A DNA stretch of 64,000 nucleotides, from positions 1-64,000 of the forward strand of contig CACJJR010000005.1 of assembly GCA_902593795.1 (NCBI GenBank). The letters run 5' to 3'. Shown in pieces: positions 1 to 8,741 of this stretch (within the stretch, counting starts at the first letter, position 1; every line of letters starts with the position of its first letter). The notes under the pieces are model-generated. The model ran no database searches. It saw nothing but the letters and a program-made list of their open reading frames with translations, and was not told where the DNA came from. The translations under genes and the position numbers were made by a program. Source of the stretch: an uncultured Candidatus Actinomarina sp. GTDB lineage: Bacteria > Actinomycetota > Acidimicrobiia > Actinomarinales > Actinomarinaceae.

Positions 1-194
1 CTGAAACTTTAAATGAAAAAAATGATTATAAATATCAAGATGCTACGAAAAAGATTAATAATTTAGATTCTAGAAAAATTAATAAGGCAATTCAAAATAC
101 TCATAAAATTGAAAAAATTATTAATCAATATGGATATGAAGTTGAAAATGCAAAAAGATATTTAGTTTCTATTAAGAAATTATTAGAGTTTTGA
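1..194 (+). CDS. C-terminal end of a protein, probably DNA polymerase III delta subunit (partial)
   Basis: An open frame enters from the left edge (first full codon at base 3) and stops with TGA at 192-194. About 63 residues are visible, Lys/Asn-rich and apparently helical, ending in a Leu-rich tail (LLEF). The fragment has no diagnostic motif of its own. The identification rests on context: in actinobacteria holA lies tail-to-tail with rpsT, and this frame overlaps the convergent rpsT by 12 bp. If right, it is the delta subunit that opens the beta clamp in the clamp loader. Coding status is fairly secure; the name is inference. Confidence 0.55.
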   Translation, partial: ETLNEKNDYKYQDATKKINNLDSRKINKAIQNTHKIEKIINQYGYEVENAKRYLVSIKKLLEF

Positions 195-407
195 AATTCT
201 TGATTTATTTCTATCTCTGAAATTTTTAGTAATAATGCCTTTTGAGTAAGCAATATCAAGAGTTTTTAGTGCATTTGACTTATCTTCAACAGAGCTATCT
301 TCAACAGACTTAAGGACAGATTTAAGCTCAGTTTTAATAGATTTATTCCTAAGATTTCTTTTCTTATCTTGTCTTATTCTCTTTTTTTGTGAATTAATAT
401 TAGCCAT
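183..407 (-). CDS. rpsT: 30S ribosomal protein bS20
   Basis: This 74-residue, very basic protein starts MANINSQKKRIRQ, the typical bS20 opening, and ends in the typical basic tail (KNFRDRNKSRISKL). bS20 binds 16S rRNA early in assembly of the 30S subunit. The family is usually about 85-88 residues, so this copy is about a dozen residues short, with the loss in the middle helices. The start is supported by an AAAGG six bases upstream of the ATG. It lies divergent to lepA with only 39 bp between the starts, and convergent with the probable holA end. Confidence 0.93.
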   Translation of the reverse strand: MANINSQKKRIRQDKKRNLRNKSIKTELKSVLKSVEDSSVEDKSNALKTLDIAYSKGIITKNFRDRNKSRISKL

Positions 408-446
408 GTAAAACCTTTCGGTATATAAGATATTAACTTAATAAAT
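408..446. promoter_or_regulatory. Divergent rpsT/lepA promoter region
   Basis: These 39 bases are the whole space between the rpsT and lepA start codons, so both promoters must fit here and in the flanking coding ends. A TATATAAGAT stretch can serve as a -10 element in either direction. The rpsT side carries AAAGG as a ribosome site, while the lepA side shows no Shine-Dalgarno match. The elements are read by eye only. Confidence 0.35.
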
Positions 447-2225
447 ATGTTAGATAATAAAAATATAAGAAATATTTCAATTATTGCTCATGTTGATCAT
501 GGTAAGTCAACATTAGCTGATAGATTGATTGAAATGGCTGGTCTTATAAAACCAGGTGAACATTTAGATCAAATATTAGACAATATGGAGCTTGAACGAG
601 AAAAAGGTATAACTATAAAGTCTCAACCCATACGTTTAAAATTTGATAAAGCAACCCTTAATTTAATTGACACACCAGGCCATGTTGATTTCTCATATGA
701 GGTTTCTAGAGCTTTAATTGCATGTGATGGAGCAATTCTACTTGTCGATGCAACACAGGGAATACAAGCTCAAACATTCGCACATTCATATGCAGCAATA
801 GAGGCTGGTCTTGAAGTAATACCTGTACTAAATAAGATTGATTCTATAGATGCTGATAAAGATTCTGTAAAAAAACAAATTTTTAATTTAATAGGTTCAA
901 GTGAAAATGAAATATTTGAAATATCTGCAAAGACTGGTGAAGGTGTCAGTGAACTGTTAGAAGCAATACCTTCGTTAGTTAGTCCACCAGCACAAAAGAC
1001 AGAAGAGACAAATGCATTAATTTTCGACTCATTTTTTGACTCATATCGAGGAGTTGTTGCTTCAGTGAGGGTATTTGGTGATGAGATAAACATGAGTCAA
1101 AAGTTAAAATTAGTTAATTCAAAATACTCATTTGAACCAACTGAAATGGGTTATTTTGATTTGCAATTCAATCCCTCTGAAAAATTATTGTCTGGAGAAG
1201 TAGGATATATTATCACTGGTGCAAAAGATTTATCGCAAATAAGAGTTGGTGATACTTTAGTACAAGACTCGGATGAAAATCCAGTAGTTGTTTCAGGATA
1301 TAAAGAGCCCCAGCCAACAGTATTCTCTAGTGTCTTTCCTGCTGATTCTGACGATTACACAAAGTTACGAGACTCTTTAGACAAGTATGTTTTAAATGAT
1401 GCAAGTTTTTTTTACGAACCTGAGACATCTTCTGCATTTGGATTTGGATTTAGGTGTGGGTTCTTAGGCTTATTACATTTAGAAATAGTAGTGGAAAGGC
1501 TAGAGCGAGAATTTGATCTTTCATTAATCGTTACTCCACCTTCTGTTGAATTCAAATTAATACGCAATAATGATGAAGAGTTAATTATTCGTAATCCAAG
1601 TGAAATAGATAAATATACAGATATCAAATCAATACATGAAAAATACTGTGAAATAAATCTACTTTTCCCAAAAGAATACCTAGGTTCAATAATGCAGTTA
1701 ATAAATGAAAAAAGAGGAATTCAAGAAGATTTGAACTATTTAAGTACAACAATGGTAAAAGTTAGGTATAGACTGCCACTTTTAGAACTTGTAAATGGTT
1801 TTTATGATTCTCTAAAATCTATATCACAAGGATTTGCCTCACTAGACTATAGTATTTTAGATTTTGAATCAGGTAATTTAGTTAAGCTGGATATTTTAGT
1901 AAACGGCGAAATAGTAGATTCATTTAGTTCAATTCTTGCGAAAGAAAATGCAGAATATGTTGGAAGGAATCGAGTAAAAAAGTTATCAGATTTAATACCA
2001 AGGCAACAATTTGATATCCCTATTCAGGCAGCTATTGGATCAAGAATTATAGCTAGAGAAACTATAAAAGCTTTGAGAAAAGATGTTACGGCCAAGTTAT
2101 ATGGTGGTGATGTCACAAGAAAAAGAAAATTACTCGAAAAACAAAAAGAAGGTAAAAAAAAGATGAGGCAGATTGGCAAGGTCAGTGTGCCAAAGGAAGC
2201 ATTTAGAGAGTTTCTTAAACAATAA
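447..2225 (+). CDS. lepA: Elongation factor 4 (LepA GTPase)
   Basis: The 592-residue protein is full length for LepA. The G1 P-loop AHVDHGKST is at residues 14-22, DTPGH at 75-79 and NKID at 129-132, followed by EF-G-like domains and the LepA-specific C-terminal domain (GGDVTRKRKLLEKQKEGKKK near the end). EF4 is a ribosome-binding GTPase that acts on stalled or mistranslocated ribosomes and in 30S biogenesis. It opens a co-directional block of overlapping genes reaching dnaG. Its TAA overlaps the next ATG by one base (TAATG), suggesting translational coupling. There is no clear Shine-Dalgarno sequence before the ATG. Confidence 0.97.
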   Translation: MLDNKNIRNISIIAHVDHGKSTLADRLIEMAGLIKPGEHLDQILDNMELEREKGITIKSQPIRLKFDKATLNLIDTPGHVDFSYEVSRALIACDGAILLVDATQGIQAQTFAHSYAAIEAGLEVIPVLNKIDSIDADKDSVKKQIFNLIGSSENEIFEISAKTGEGVSELLEAIPSLVSPPAQKTEETNALIFDSFFDSYRGVVASVRVFGDEINMSQKLKLVNSKYSFEPTEMGYFDLQFNPSEKLLSGEVGYIITGAKDLSQIRVGDTLVQDSDENPVVVSGYKEPQPTVFSSVFPADSDDYTKLRDSLDKYVLNDASFFYEPETSSAFGFGFRCGFLGLLHLEIVVERLEREFDLSLIVTPPSVEFKLIRNNDEELIIRNPSEIDKYTDIKSIHEKYCEINLLFPKEYLGSIMQLINEKRGIQEDLNYLSTTMVKVRYRLPLLELVNGFYDSLKSISQGFASLDYSILDFESGNLVKLDILVNGEIVDSFSSILAKENAEYVGRNRVKKLSDLIPRQQFDIPIQAAIGSRIIARETIKALRKDVTAKLYGGDVTRKRKLLEKQKEGKKKMRQIGKVSVPKEAFREFLKQ

Positions 2226-2860
2226 TGTTCACGCCCACGATATTCTCTCCAGAAATAAACCCTAAAATAGAAAGACTTATCTTAGAGGACTCAAAAATTC
2301 ATCATTTGAGAAAAGTTTTAAGAATGAAAGATTTCGATAGTATAAAAATTTCTAACGGAACAGGTCAATTATTTTTTGGCCATCTTTTAAAAGACAGTGT
2401 TGAAATTAATTCTCAAAAATGTTTTCAAAGAAAAGGTGAAATAACAATTTTTGTACCATATTTACGAGAAAAAAACAGATTTAGATTTATGATTGAAAAG
2501 CTTGTAGAGCTAAATGTATGGAGAATCTTTATTGGCAAAACTGATAATACACAGAATACAAAGGTAGATATTGAAAGAATTAATAGTTGGGCAATATCAG
2601 CTTTAGAACAATCTGGGACTCCTTTTTTTCCTGAGATTGAAACTACAGAAATGATAGATTACTCGATATTTGATACATGTTTCGATATAACGGGAAGTGC
2701 ATTGAAAAAAGATTCATCAAAAATTAGTACTTTTGCAATCGGCCCTGAAGGTGGTTGGACACCTCAAGAGTTATCTAATTTTAAATATAAATTTAAAATA
2801 TCAGATTTTAGTTTGAGAACTGATACTGCAGCTATATCTGCAGTATCATTAATGATGTAA
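2225..2860 (+). CDS. rsmE: 16S rRNA (uracil-1498-N3)-methyltransferase RsmE
   Basis: This 211-residue protein has the RsmE layout: an N-terminal PUA-like domain beginning with SKIHHLRKVLRMK, then a SPOUT methyltransferase fold with the knotted SAM-site motifs IGPEGGW and SLRTDTAAISAVSLM. The enzyme methylates N3 of U1498 in 16S rRNA. It is somewhat shorter than usual (about 240 residues) and ends almost directly after the last SPOUT motif. It overlaps lepA by one base. In typical actinobacteria hemW, hrcA and dnaJ lie between lepA and rsmE; here they are absent. Confidence 0.92.
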   Translation: MFTPTIFSPEINPKIERLILEDSKIHHLRKVLRMKDFDSIKISNGTGQLFFGHLLKDSVEINSQKCFQRKGEITIFVPYLREKNRFRFMIEKLVELNVWRIFIGKTDNTQNTKVDIERINSWAISALEQSGTPFFPEIETTEMIDYSIFDTCFDITGSALKKDSSKISTFAIGPEGGWTPQELSNFKYKFKISDFSLRTDTAAISAVSLMM

Positions 2861-2868
2861 AATAAAAT

Positions 2869-3210
2869 ATGGAAAATAAATCAGTCTTTGAAATGATTTT
2901 ATCTGGAGATATTGAATCAGATATTATATATGAAGATAATCAAATTTTTGCAATACATGATATAAATCCAGTTGCCAAAGTTCACATTCTAATAATTCCA
3001 AAAAAGAAAATAGCTACTATAAATGACCTAACTAAAGAAGATGAAAGTCTAATTGGGAGTATGTTTCTTTGTGCAAAAGATTTAGCAAAAAAATTTGATA
3101 TTGATCAATCTGGCTACAGGTTGCTATTTAATACAAATGCGGATGCAATGCAGACTGTATTCCATATACACCTTCACCTTATAGGTGGAGAGAAATTGAA
3201 AAACATATAA
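2869..3210 (+). CDS. HIT family (histidine triad) nucleotide-binding protein
   Basis: The 113-residue protein is a small HinT-like hydrolase. The triad reads His99-Ile-His101-Leu-His103, followed by the usual Gly-Gly, and an IPKKKIATINDLT segment matches the HinT core. Such enzymes hydrolyse phosphoramidate or acyl adenylates. The gene is 8 bp after rsmE, and its TAA overlaps the phoH ATG by one base. This HIT-phoH neighbourhood is a familiar actinobacterial arrangement. The physiological substrate cannot be told from sequence. Confidence 0.93.
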   Translation: MENKSVFEMILSGDIESDIIYEDNQIFAIHDINPVAKVHILIIPKKKIATINDLTKEDESLIGSMFLCAKDLAKKFDIDQSGYRLLFNTNADAMQTVFHIHLHLIGGEKLKNI

Positions 3211-4142
3211 TGACAATTGAAAAAACAGTTCCTTTAGAACAGGAGTTAGTAAATATTTTTGGGGTTAATGATCAAAACCTTAATTATTTAAAATCTCTAT
3301 TTCCAGATCTTGAGATTAATGTTCGTGGAAATATTATTTATATAAATGGGAGTAATAAAGATACTAAAGAAGCAACAAGAATTTTAGATGAAATGTTATT
3401 GATGGGGTCAAGAAATAAAATAATAGAGATTCCTGATTTAGAATTAATTGCAAAATTAAAGAATCCTGAAAAATTGAACAAATCAAAAATCAGTCAATTA
3501 AACGTTATTGATAATAAATTTATAAAAGTTAAAAATATTAATCAATTCAAGTATCTAGAAATTATCGATAACTCAACAATTACTTTTGGAATTGGCCCAG
3601 CAGGCACAGGCAAAACCTTTTTGGCAGTTGCAAGTGCAGTAAAAATGTATTCTGAAAATAAAATAAAAAAAATTGTACTAACTAGACCTGCTGTTGAAGC
3701 AGGTGAAAGATTGGGATACCTGCCAGGTGACCTTTCACAAAAAATTGATCCATATTTAGTTCCTCTTTTTGATTCATTAGAATATTTTTTTGGTAATGAA
3801 ACTTTACAGTATTTAATTGAAAAAAGAAATATTGAAATAGTACCACTTGCTTATATGCGCGGTAGAACTTTGAACGACGCATGTATTATTTTAGATGAGG
3901 CTCAAAATGCAACTATGAGCCAAATCAAAATGTTCTTAACAAGATTAGGAGAAAATTCTAAAATGATTATAACTGGTGATGAAACCCAAATAGACTTACA
4001 TAATAAAACATTTTCTGGTCTCAAAAAATCAAGAAAAACTATATCTTCAATTGAAGAAGTTTCGGTATTAGAATTTGAGAACGCTGATATTGTAAGAAAT
4101 AAGATAGTATCAAAAATATTGGAAGTATTTCCAGATAAATAA
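3210..4142 (+). CDS. PhoH-like ATPase
   Basis: The 310-residue protein has a small N-terminal KH/R3H-like segment (about 1-75) and a PhoH P-loop ATPase domain with Walker A GPAGTGKT at 129-136 and Walker B IILDEAQ ending near 232. TRPAVEAGERLGYLPGD is the PhoH family signature. PhoH proteins are predicted RNA-associated ATPases or helicases, and they are commonly coded next to ybeY, an rRNA-processing endonuclease, as here with pgpH in between. It overlaps the genes on both sides by one base. Full length. Confidence 0.94.
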   Translation: MTIEKTVPLEQELVNIFGVNDQNLNYLKSLFPDLEINVRGNIIYINGSNKDTKEATRILDEMLLMGSRNKIIEIPDLELIAKLKNPEKLNKSKISQLNVIDNKFIKVKNINQFKYLEIIDNSTITFGIGPAGTGKTFLAVASAVKMYSENKIKKIVLTRPAVEAGERLGYLPGDLSQKIDPYLVPLFDSLEYFFGNETLQYLIEKRNIEIVPLAYMRGRTLNDACIILDEAQNATMSQIKMFLTRLGENSKMIITGDETQIDLHNKTFSGLKKSRKTISSIEEVSVLEFENADIVRNKIVSKILEVFPDK

Positions 4143-6307
4143 TGAACATATATCTATTACATTTAAAAAAAATACTATATATTGTTTTATTTTCGTCTGC
4201 TGTTTGGTTTATATCATTTACAATCTTTCCAGAAAATCAAGTTATTAAAATAGAAGTAGGTGAGACATCTCCGAATAGTTTTACTGCTACAAGGTTTTTG
4301 AGTGTAGTTGATGAACAAAAAACAAACCTATTAAAAGATGAAGCAGTAAATAATGTTCCACCAGTTTATTCTTTAGATACATCAGTTACGACAGATGTAA
4401 TTGATGGAATAACCGAAATGTTTTTAACAGTTATAAAATCAAGAACAGATGAAATATTAGAGCAAAGTGATGATGGTGAAATAGAACAGTCAAATCCAAA
4501 TCTAATCATTATTCAGTTAACTAAATCAGAACAAATTCAAAAAATAAGATCTTCAGTTTTGTTTTCTACAATCTCTACCTCCGCTATTGAAGTCCTTGTA
4601 GAAATATCAAATACTGATAAAAACAATGAAACAAATTTTTTAACTCAAATAGAATTTGAAGCTAAAAACAAAGCTAATGAGATTTTGTCTAAAGGTATAA
4701 GTAATGAAAATTTAAACCAACAAAGGCAGTCAATTGTTTCAAATTCTCCTACTTTAAATTTACCGAGTGAGCTTTATGCTATTGTTCCTGAAGCAAGAAT
4801 TAGTTCTATGGTAGGTGAGATTATTGGCGAAAATTTAATTGCGAATCAAAAACTTGAAGATGAGTTATGGAACGAGCAAAAAGAAAGAGCTAAAGAATCT
4901 GTAGAAAATGTGACAGTCCAATTTTTTAAGGATGAAATTATAGTCAGTGAGGGTGAGCTGATAAATGAAGTAATATTCCAGGCCTTAAATGAACTAGGAT
5001 TTCTTTCAGGAGAATCTAGAACAGTTCAGACTGCAGCTATTCCAATAATATTTTCTGTTTTTTTAGTTCTTTATGTTTTGTTATGGCGACTTAAAGACAG
5101 CATATGGGCAAACGATAATGAATTATTACTCATGCTTACACTAATTTTAATTTCTTCAATTTTCTTGAGGGGTGTGTCTTACTTTTCACAGATATCAGAT
5201 TTAGAGTTTATTCAGTATGCGTTACCTATTTCTTTTGTAGGTATTATCTCTGTAACTTTATTGAATTTAAGAGCTACATTAATTTTGTCACTTTCTAGCT
5301 CACTGCTAGCCCTTGCAGGTGGGGGAAATATAGGTTTAGTTGCGCTAGGTGCACTTGGCACTATTATTCCAGGAATATTTCTATCTGAAGATACTGACAG
5401 AGCATTATTAAGACAAAGAATTGTTTATATTTCTCTTACTCAACCATTACTTGCATTCGGTGTATATTTCTTTTTGCGTGATGACGGAAATTTAACACAG
5501 ATTCTAATCTTTTCATTTATTAGTGCACTGGTAGCTAACCTAGCAGCTTTTTCTGTTACTTCTTATATTGAAAGTATTTTCAGGCTTACTTCAAGTTTTA
5601 AATTGTCAGAGCTAGCTGATAGAAATCATCCAGCACTAAGGCACCTAGAAGACAAAGCACTAGGCACTTTTAATCACTCACTTGTTGTGGGTACACTTGC
5701 AGATAGGGCTGCTAATAAAATTGGTGCAAACAGTCAGTTAGCAAGAGCTATGGCTTATTACCACGATTTAGGAAAAACTTTGAATCCAACTATGTTTGTA
5801 GAAAATCAAATTGGCGCTACAAATCCACATGACCGTCTCTTGCCTATGGAATCGGCAAATATAATTAAAAGTCATGTAGTTGATGGTATTAAATTAGCAA
5901 AAAAGTTTAAAATTCCTGAGATGGTTTACCAAGGAATACTAGAACATCACGGTGATGCGGTAATAAGATATTTTTACGAAAAAGAAAAATTAGATAATCC
6001 AAATGTTTCAAAAGAAGACTTTAGGCATTTAGGAGAAAAACCCTCGTCTAGAGAAGCAGCAATACTTATGCTTGCGGACTCACTAGAAGCTGCTTGTAGA
6101 GCAATATTTATGAATGAGGATGCAGATGAAGAAAAAATTAGAAATGTAATTGAAGAAATCTTTAATGAAAAAATATCGGACGGTCAGCTAAGCAATGCAC
6201 CTATAACATTCAAAGAACTAGACATTATTAGGGAGTCATTTCAAACAAGCCTTGAAGGCTTATATCATCAAAGAGTTCTTTATCCAGAAATAACTGAAGA
6301 AGAATAA
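4142..6307 (+). CDS. pgpH: 7TM-HD membrane phosphodiesterase, PgpH-like (c-di-AMP)
   Basis: The 721-residue protein has an N-terminal membrane anchor (about residues 9-28), a long extracytoplasmic segment to about 300, a bundle of about seven membrane helices (300-470) and a C-terminal cytoplasmic HD domain. The HD domain shows HSLVVGTLADRAA, the metal-binding YYHDLGK, and ILEHHGD. This is the 7TMR-HD architecture of Listeria PgpH, which hydrolyses cyclic di-AMP. The phoH-pgpH-ybeY order is well known from Firmicutes and less usual in actinobacteria. c-di-AMP as substrate is inferred from the family. No diadenylate cyclase gene is in the window. Confidence 0.9.
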   Translation: MNIYLLHLKKILYIVLFSSAVWFISFTIFPENQVIKIEVGETSPNSFTATRFLSVVDEQKTNLLKDEAVNNVPPVYSLDTSVTTDVIDGITEMFLTVIKSRTDEILEQSDDGEIEQSNPNLIIIQLTKSEQIQKIRSSVLFSTISTSAIEVLVEISNTDKNNETNFLTQIEFEAKNKANEILSKGISNENLNQQRQSIVSNSPTLNLPSELYAIVPEARISSMVGEIIGENLIANQKLEDELWNEQKERAKESVENVTVQFFKDEIIVSEGELINEVIFQALNELGFLSGESRTVQTAAIPIIFSVFLVLYVLLWRLKDSIWANDNELLLMLTLILISSIFLRGVSYFSQISDLEFIQYALPISFVGIISVTLLNLRATLILSLSSSLLALAGGGNIGLVALGALGTIIPGIFLSEDTDRALLRQRIVYISLTQPLLAFGVYFFLRDDGNLTQILIFSFISALVANLAAFSVTSYIESIFRLTSSFKLSELADRNHPALRHLEDKALGTFNHSLVVGTLADRAANKIGANSQLARAMAYYHDLGKTLNPTMFVENQIGATNPHDRLLPMESANIIKSHVVDGIKLAKKFKIPEMVYQGILEHHGDAVIRYFYEKEKLDNPNVSKEDFRHLGEKPSSREAAILMLADSLEAACRAIFMNEDADEEKIRNVIEEIFNEKISDGQLSNAPITFKELDIIRESFQTSLEGLYHQRVLYPEITEEE

Positions 6308-6312
6308 ATAAT

Positions 6313-6759
6313 TTGAAAATACACTACGAAGGCTATTTTTATCGCATTGAAAAATTTGCATTAGAAAATGCTAAAAAAGAATTTTTAAATTATTTTGAAA
6401 TTTCAGAAAATTTTATTTTTTATCTCCATTCTGTATCTGAAAAACAATCCACAAGTTTAAATATGCACTACTTTGAAAAAGATACACCAGCTGATGTGAT
6501 AACTGTCCCTCTCTATAGAAATTTTGATGAAATTAATAAACTTGATAAGAATAATGTAGAAATTTTAGGTGATCTTTTTATTTATAGAAAATTAATTAAA
6601 TACAATGCATTAAAGTATAAAAAAACAATGATTGAGGAACTTCAACTAGTTTTAATTCATGGTTTACTACATTTAGTTGGATTTTCGCATGAAAATGAGG
6701 ATAGACTTAAAAAGATTGAAAACAAGATGTTAGAAAAGGTTTGGAAAAATGCAAAATAA
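6313..6759 (+). CDS. ybeY: Endoribonuclease YbeY (rRNA maturation)
   Basis: The 148-residue protein carries the YbeY zinc site HGLLHLVGFSH, with ligands His116, His120 and His126. The residue before the last His is Ser rather than the usual Asp. YbeY is a metal-dependent single-strand endoribonuclease in 16S rRNA 3' end maturation and ribosome quality control. The start is TTG, five bases after pgpH. It overlaps uppS by 11 bp. The N-terminal half is diverged, but length and motif fit. The corC, era and recO genes that usually follow in actinobacteria are missing. Confidence 0.9.
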   Translation: MKIHYEGYFYRIEKFALENAKKEFLNYFEISENFIFYLHSVSEKQSTSLNMHYFEKDTPADVITVPLYRNFDEINKLDKNNVEILGDLFIYRKLIKYNALKYKKTMIEELQLVLIHGLLHLVGFSHENEDRLKKIENKMLEKVWKNAK

Positions 6760-7459
6760 AAAATCTCTCAACCATCTCGCAATAATTATGGATGGAAATG
6801 GAAGATGGGCATTAAATCAAGATTTACCTCGTACAGCTGGCCATGCTGCAGGAGAACATTCCCTTTCCAGGTCAATAGATTGGGCTATCGAGAATAAATT
6901 AGAGTGGTTGACGGTATATGCTTTTTCAACAGAAAACTGGCTTAGATCAGAGGAAGAAGTAGATTTTTTAATGTTTTTCAATAGAGATATTTTGATTCGA
7001 AGAAGAGAAGAGTTTAATCAAAAAGGAGTGAAATTTAAATTTTTAGGAGATTTAACTGATTCACAAATACCAGAAGAAAACAAAAAACTTATGATAGAAA
7101 CTGAAGAGATAACTAAAAATAATAAAACTTTAAATCTTGTTTTTGCATTTAATTACGGGTCTCATAATGAAATTCATAAAGCTGTCTTAGACCTACATAA
7201 TGAACACATTTCTGAAAATCTTAAACTTAATGACATAGAAAATAACTTTTATGGTTTTTTTCAATATTCAGATATGCCTTTTCCAGATGCTTTACTCAGA
7301 ACTGCTGGGGAGAAAAGAATAAGTAATTTTTTGCTTTACCAACTTTCATATTCAGAACTTATTTTTATAGACACTTTATGGCCAGATGTAAATGGAGACA
7401 TATTAGACGATGTGTTACTAGAATTTAACACAAGGAATAGAACATATGGAAGAAATTAA
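6749..7459 (+). CDS. uppS: Isoprenyl transferase (undecaprenyl diphosphate synthase type)
   Basis: The 236-residue protein has the cis-prenyltransferase signatures: IIMDGNGRWA with the catalytic Asp15, FAFNYGS in the middle, and LLRTAGEKRISNFLLYQLSYSE towards the end, followed by the WPD motif. It condenses isopentenyl diphosphate units in cis to make the polyprenyl carrier for cell-wall and surface-glycan synthesis, which the downstream glycan island would consume. The exact chain length (C50 or C55) cannot be told. It overlaps ybeY by 11 bp and glyS by 14 bp. Confidence 0.94.
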   Translation: MQNKKSLNHLAIIMDGNGRWALNQDLPRTAGHAAGEHSLSRSIDWAIENKLEWLTVYAFSTENWLRSEEEVDFLMFFNRDILIRRREEFNQKGVKFKFLGDLTDSQIPEENKKLMIETEEITKNNKTLNLVFAFNYGSHNEIHKAVLDLHNEHISENLKLNDIENNFYGFFQYSDMPFPDALLRTAGEKRISNFLLYQLSYSELIFIDTLWPDVNGDILDDVLLEFNTRNRTYGRN

Positions 7460-8741
7460 TAAAGAGTTGTTTGAAAAAGTAGTAAAGATTGCACAAGCAA
7501 GGGGCTTTGTTTTCAATGCTTCTTCTATCTATGGTGGGCTTCGAAGTTCTTATGATTATGGTCCTCTTGGAGTATTACTTAAAAATAATATTTCCAATTA
7601 CTGGTGGAAAGATATTAATCAGGATAACGATATATCCGTCTTCCCAGTAGACACAGCTATAATTCAAAGTACTGAAGTATGGAAGGCATCAGGCCATTTA
7701 GCTGAATTCTCAGATCCAATGGTTGATCACAAACCTACTGGTGAAAGATATAGAGCTGATCAGATACCTGAAGGATTAGATAAAGAAGATTTAACTGAGC
7801 CAAGACAATTCAATTTAATGTTTGAAACAAGCATTGGTCCTGTTCAAAATGAAAACTCAAACGTTTATTTAAGACCAGAGACAGCACAAGGTATATTTGT
7901 CAACTTTGAGAATGTTTTAAGGACAATGAGAGCAAAGATTCCATTTGGTATTGCAAATATTGGAAAATCTTTTAGAAATGAAATAACACCCGGGCAATTT
8001 ATTTTTAGAACTAGAGAATTTGAACAAATGGAGATTGAATTCTTTTGTAAAGAAGAAGAAGAAAATAAATGGTTTGATTTTTGGGTGAACAAGAGAATGG
8101 ATTGGTACAAATCTATTGGAATTCCAGAGGACAACTTAAGGCTTAGAGAGCATAGTGATAATGAATTGGCCCATTACGCTTCAAAAACGGTTGATATTGA
8201 ATTCCTTTATCCATGGGGATGGGGTGAGCTCGAGGGCATAGCTAATAGAGGATCATTTGATTTATCTTCTCATGAAAAAGCAAGTGGGAAAGACCTGTCT
8301 TATTTTGATCCTGAATCAAATGAAAAAATAATACCAACTGTGATTGAGCCTGCAGGAGGATTAACTAGGACACTTTTTGCATTACTTTGTTCAAGTTATG
8401 TTGAAGATGAAGTAAATGATGCAACTAGAACTCTATTTCGATTCGAATTTGATATTGCTCCAATACAAATTGGAATTTTACCATTAAGTAAAAAAGATGA
8501 ATTAATTGAAGTTTCAAATGATATCAAAAATTTATTACAAGAAAGCTATAGAACTGAAATTGACGTAACTCAATCAATAGGAAAAAGATACAGAAGGCAA
8601 GACGAAATAGGAACACCCTACTGTATCACAGTTGATTTTGAGACTCTAGATGACAAATCTGTGACAATAAGAAACAGAGACTCAATGGAACAGGAGAGAG
8701 TTGCTATTGCAGATCTTCTCAATTTTTTCAGTGATATCTAA
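7446..8741 (+). CDS. glyS: Glycine--tRNA ligase (single-chain, class II)
   Basis: The 431-residue protein is the homodimeric (archaeal/actinobacterial-type) GlyRS, not the alpha/beta form. Recognisable parts are the opening ARGFVFNASSIYGGLRSSYDYGP, RPETAQGIFVNF, the class II motif 2 region FRNEITPGQFIFRTREFEQME, and the C-terminal anticodon-binding domain starting near IAPIQIGILPLS. It charges tRNA-Gly with glycine. At 431 residues it is slightly shorter than most (about 460). It overlaps uppS by 14 bp and dnaG by one base. Confidence 0.96.
   Translation: MEEINKELFEKVVKIAQARGFVFNASSIYGGLRSSYDYGPLGVLLKNNISNYWWKDINQDNDISVFPVDTAIIQSTEVWKASGHLAEFSDPMVDHKPTGERYRADQIPEGLDKEDLTEPRQFNLMFETSIGPVQNENSNVYLRPETAQGIFVNFENVLRTMRAKIPFGIANIGKSFRNEITPGQFIFRTREFEQMEIEFFCKEEEENKWFDFWVNKRMDWYKSIGIPEDNLRLREHSDNELAHYASKTVDIEFLYPWGWGELEGIANRGSFDLSSHEKASGKDLSYFDPESNEKIIPTVIEPAGGLTRTLFALLCSSYVEDEVNDATRTLFRFEFDIAPIQIGILPLSKKDELIEVSNDIKNLLQESYRTEIDVTQSIGKRYRRQDEIGTPYCITVDFETLDDKSVTIRNRDSMEQERVAIADLLNFFSDI

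Noticed and set aside
770..1093. Antisense open frame within lepA, and similar ones in glyS, dnaG, ilvC and the MMPL gene
   Set aside because: They mirror strongly coding sense frames, have no family features and no ribosome sites.
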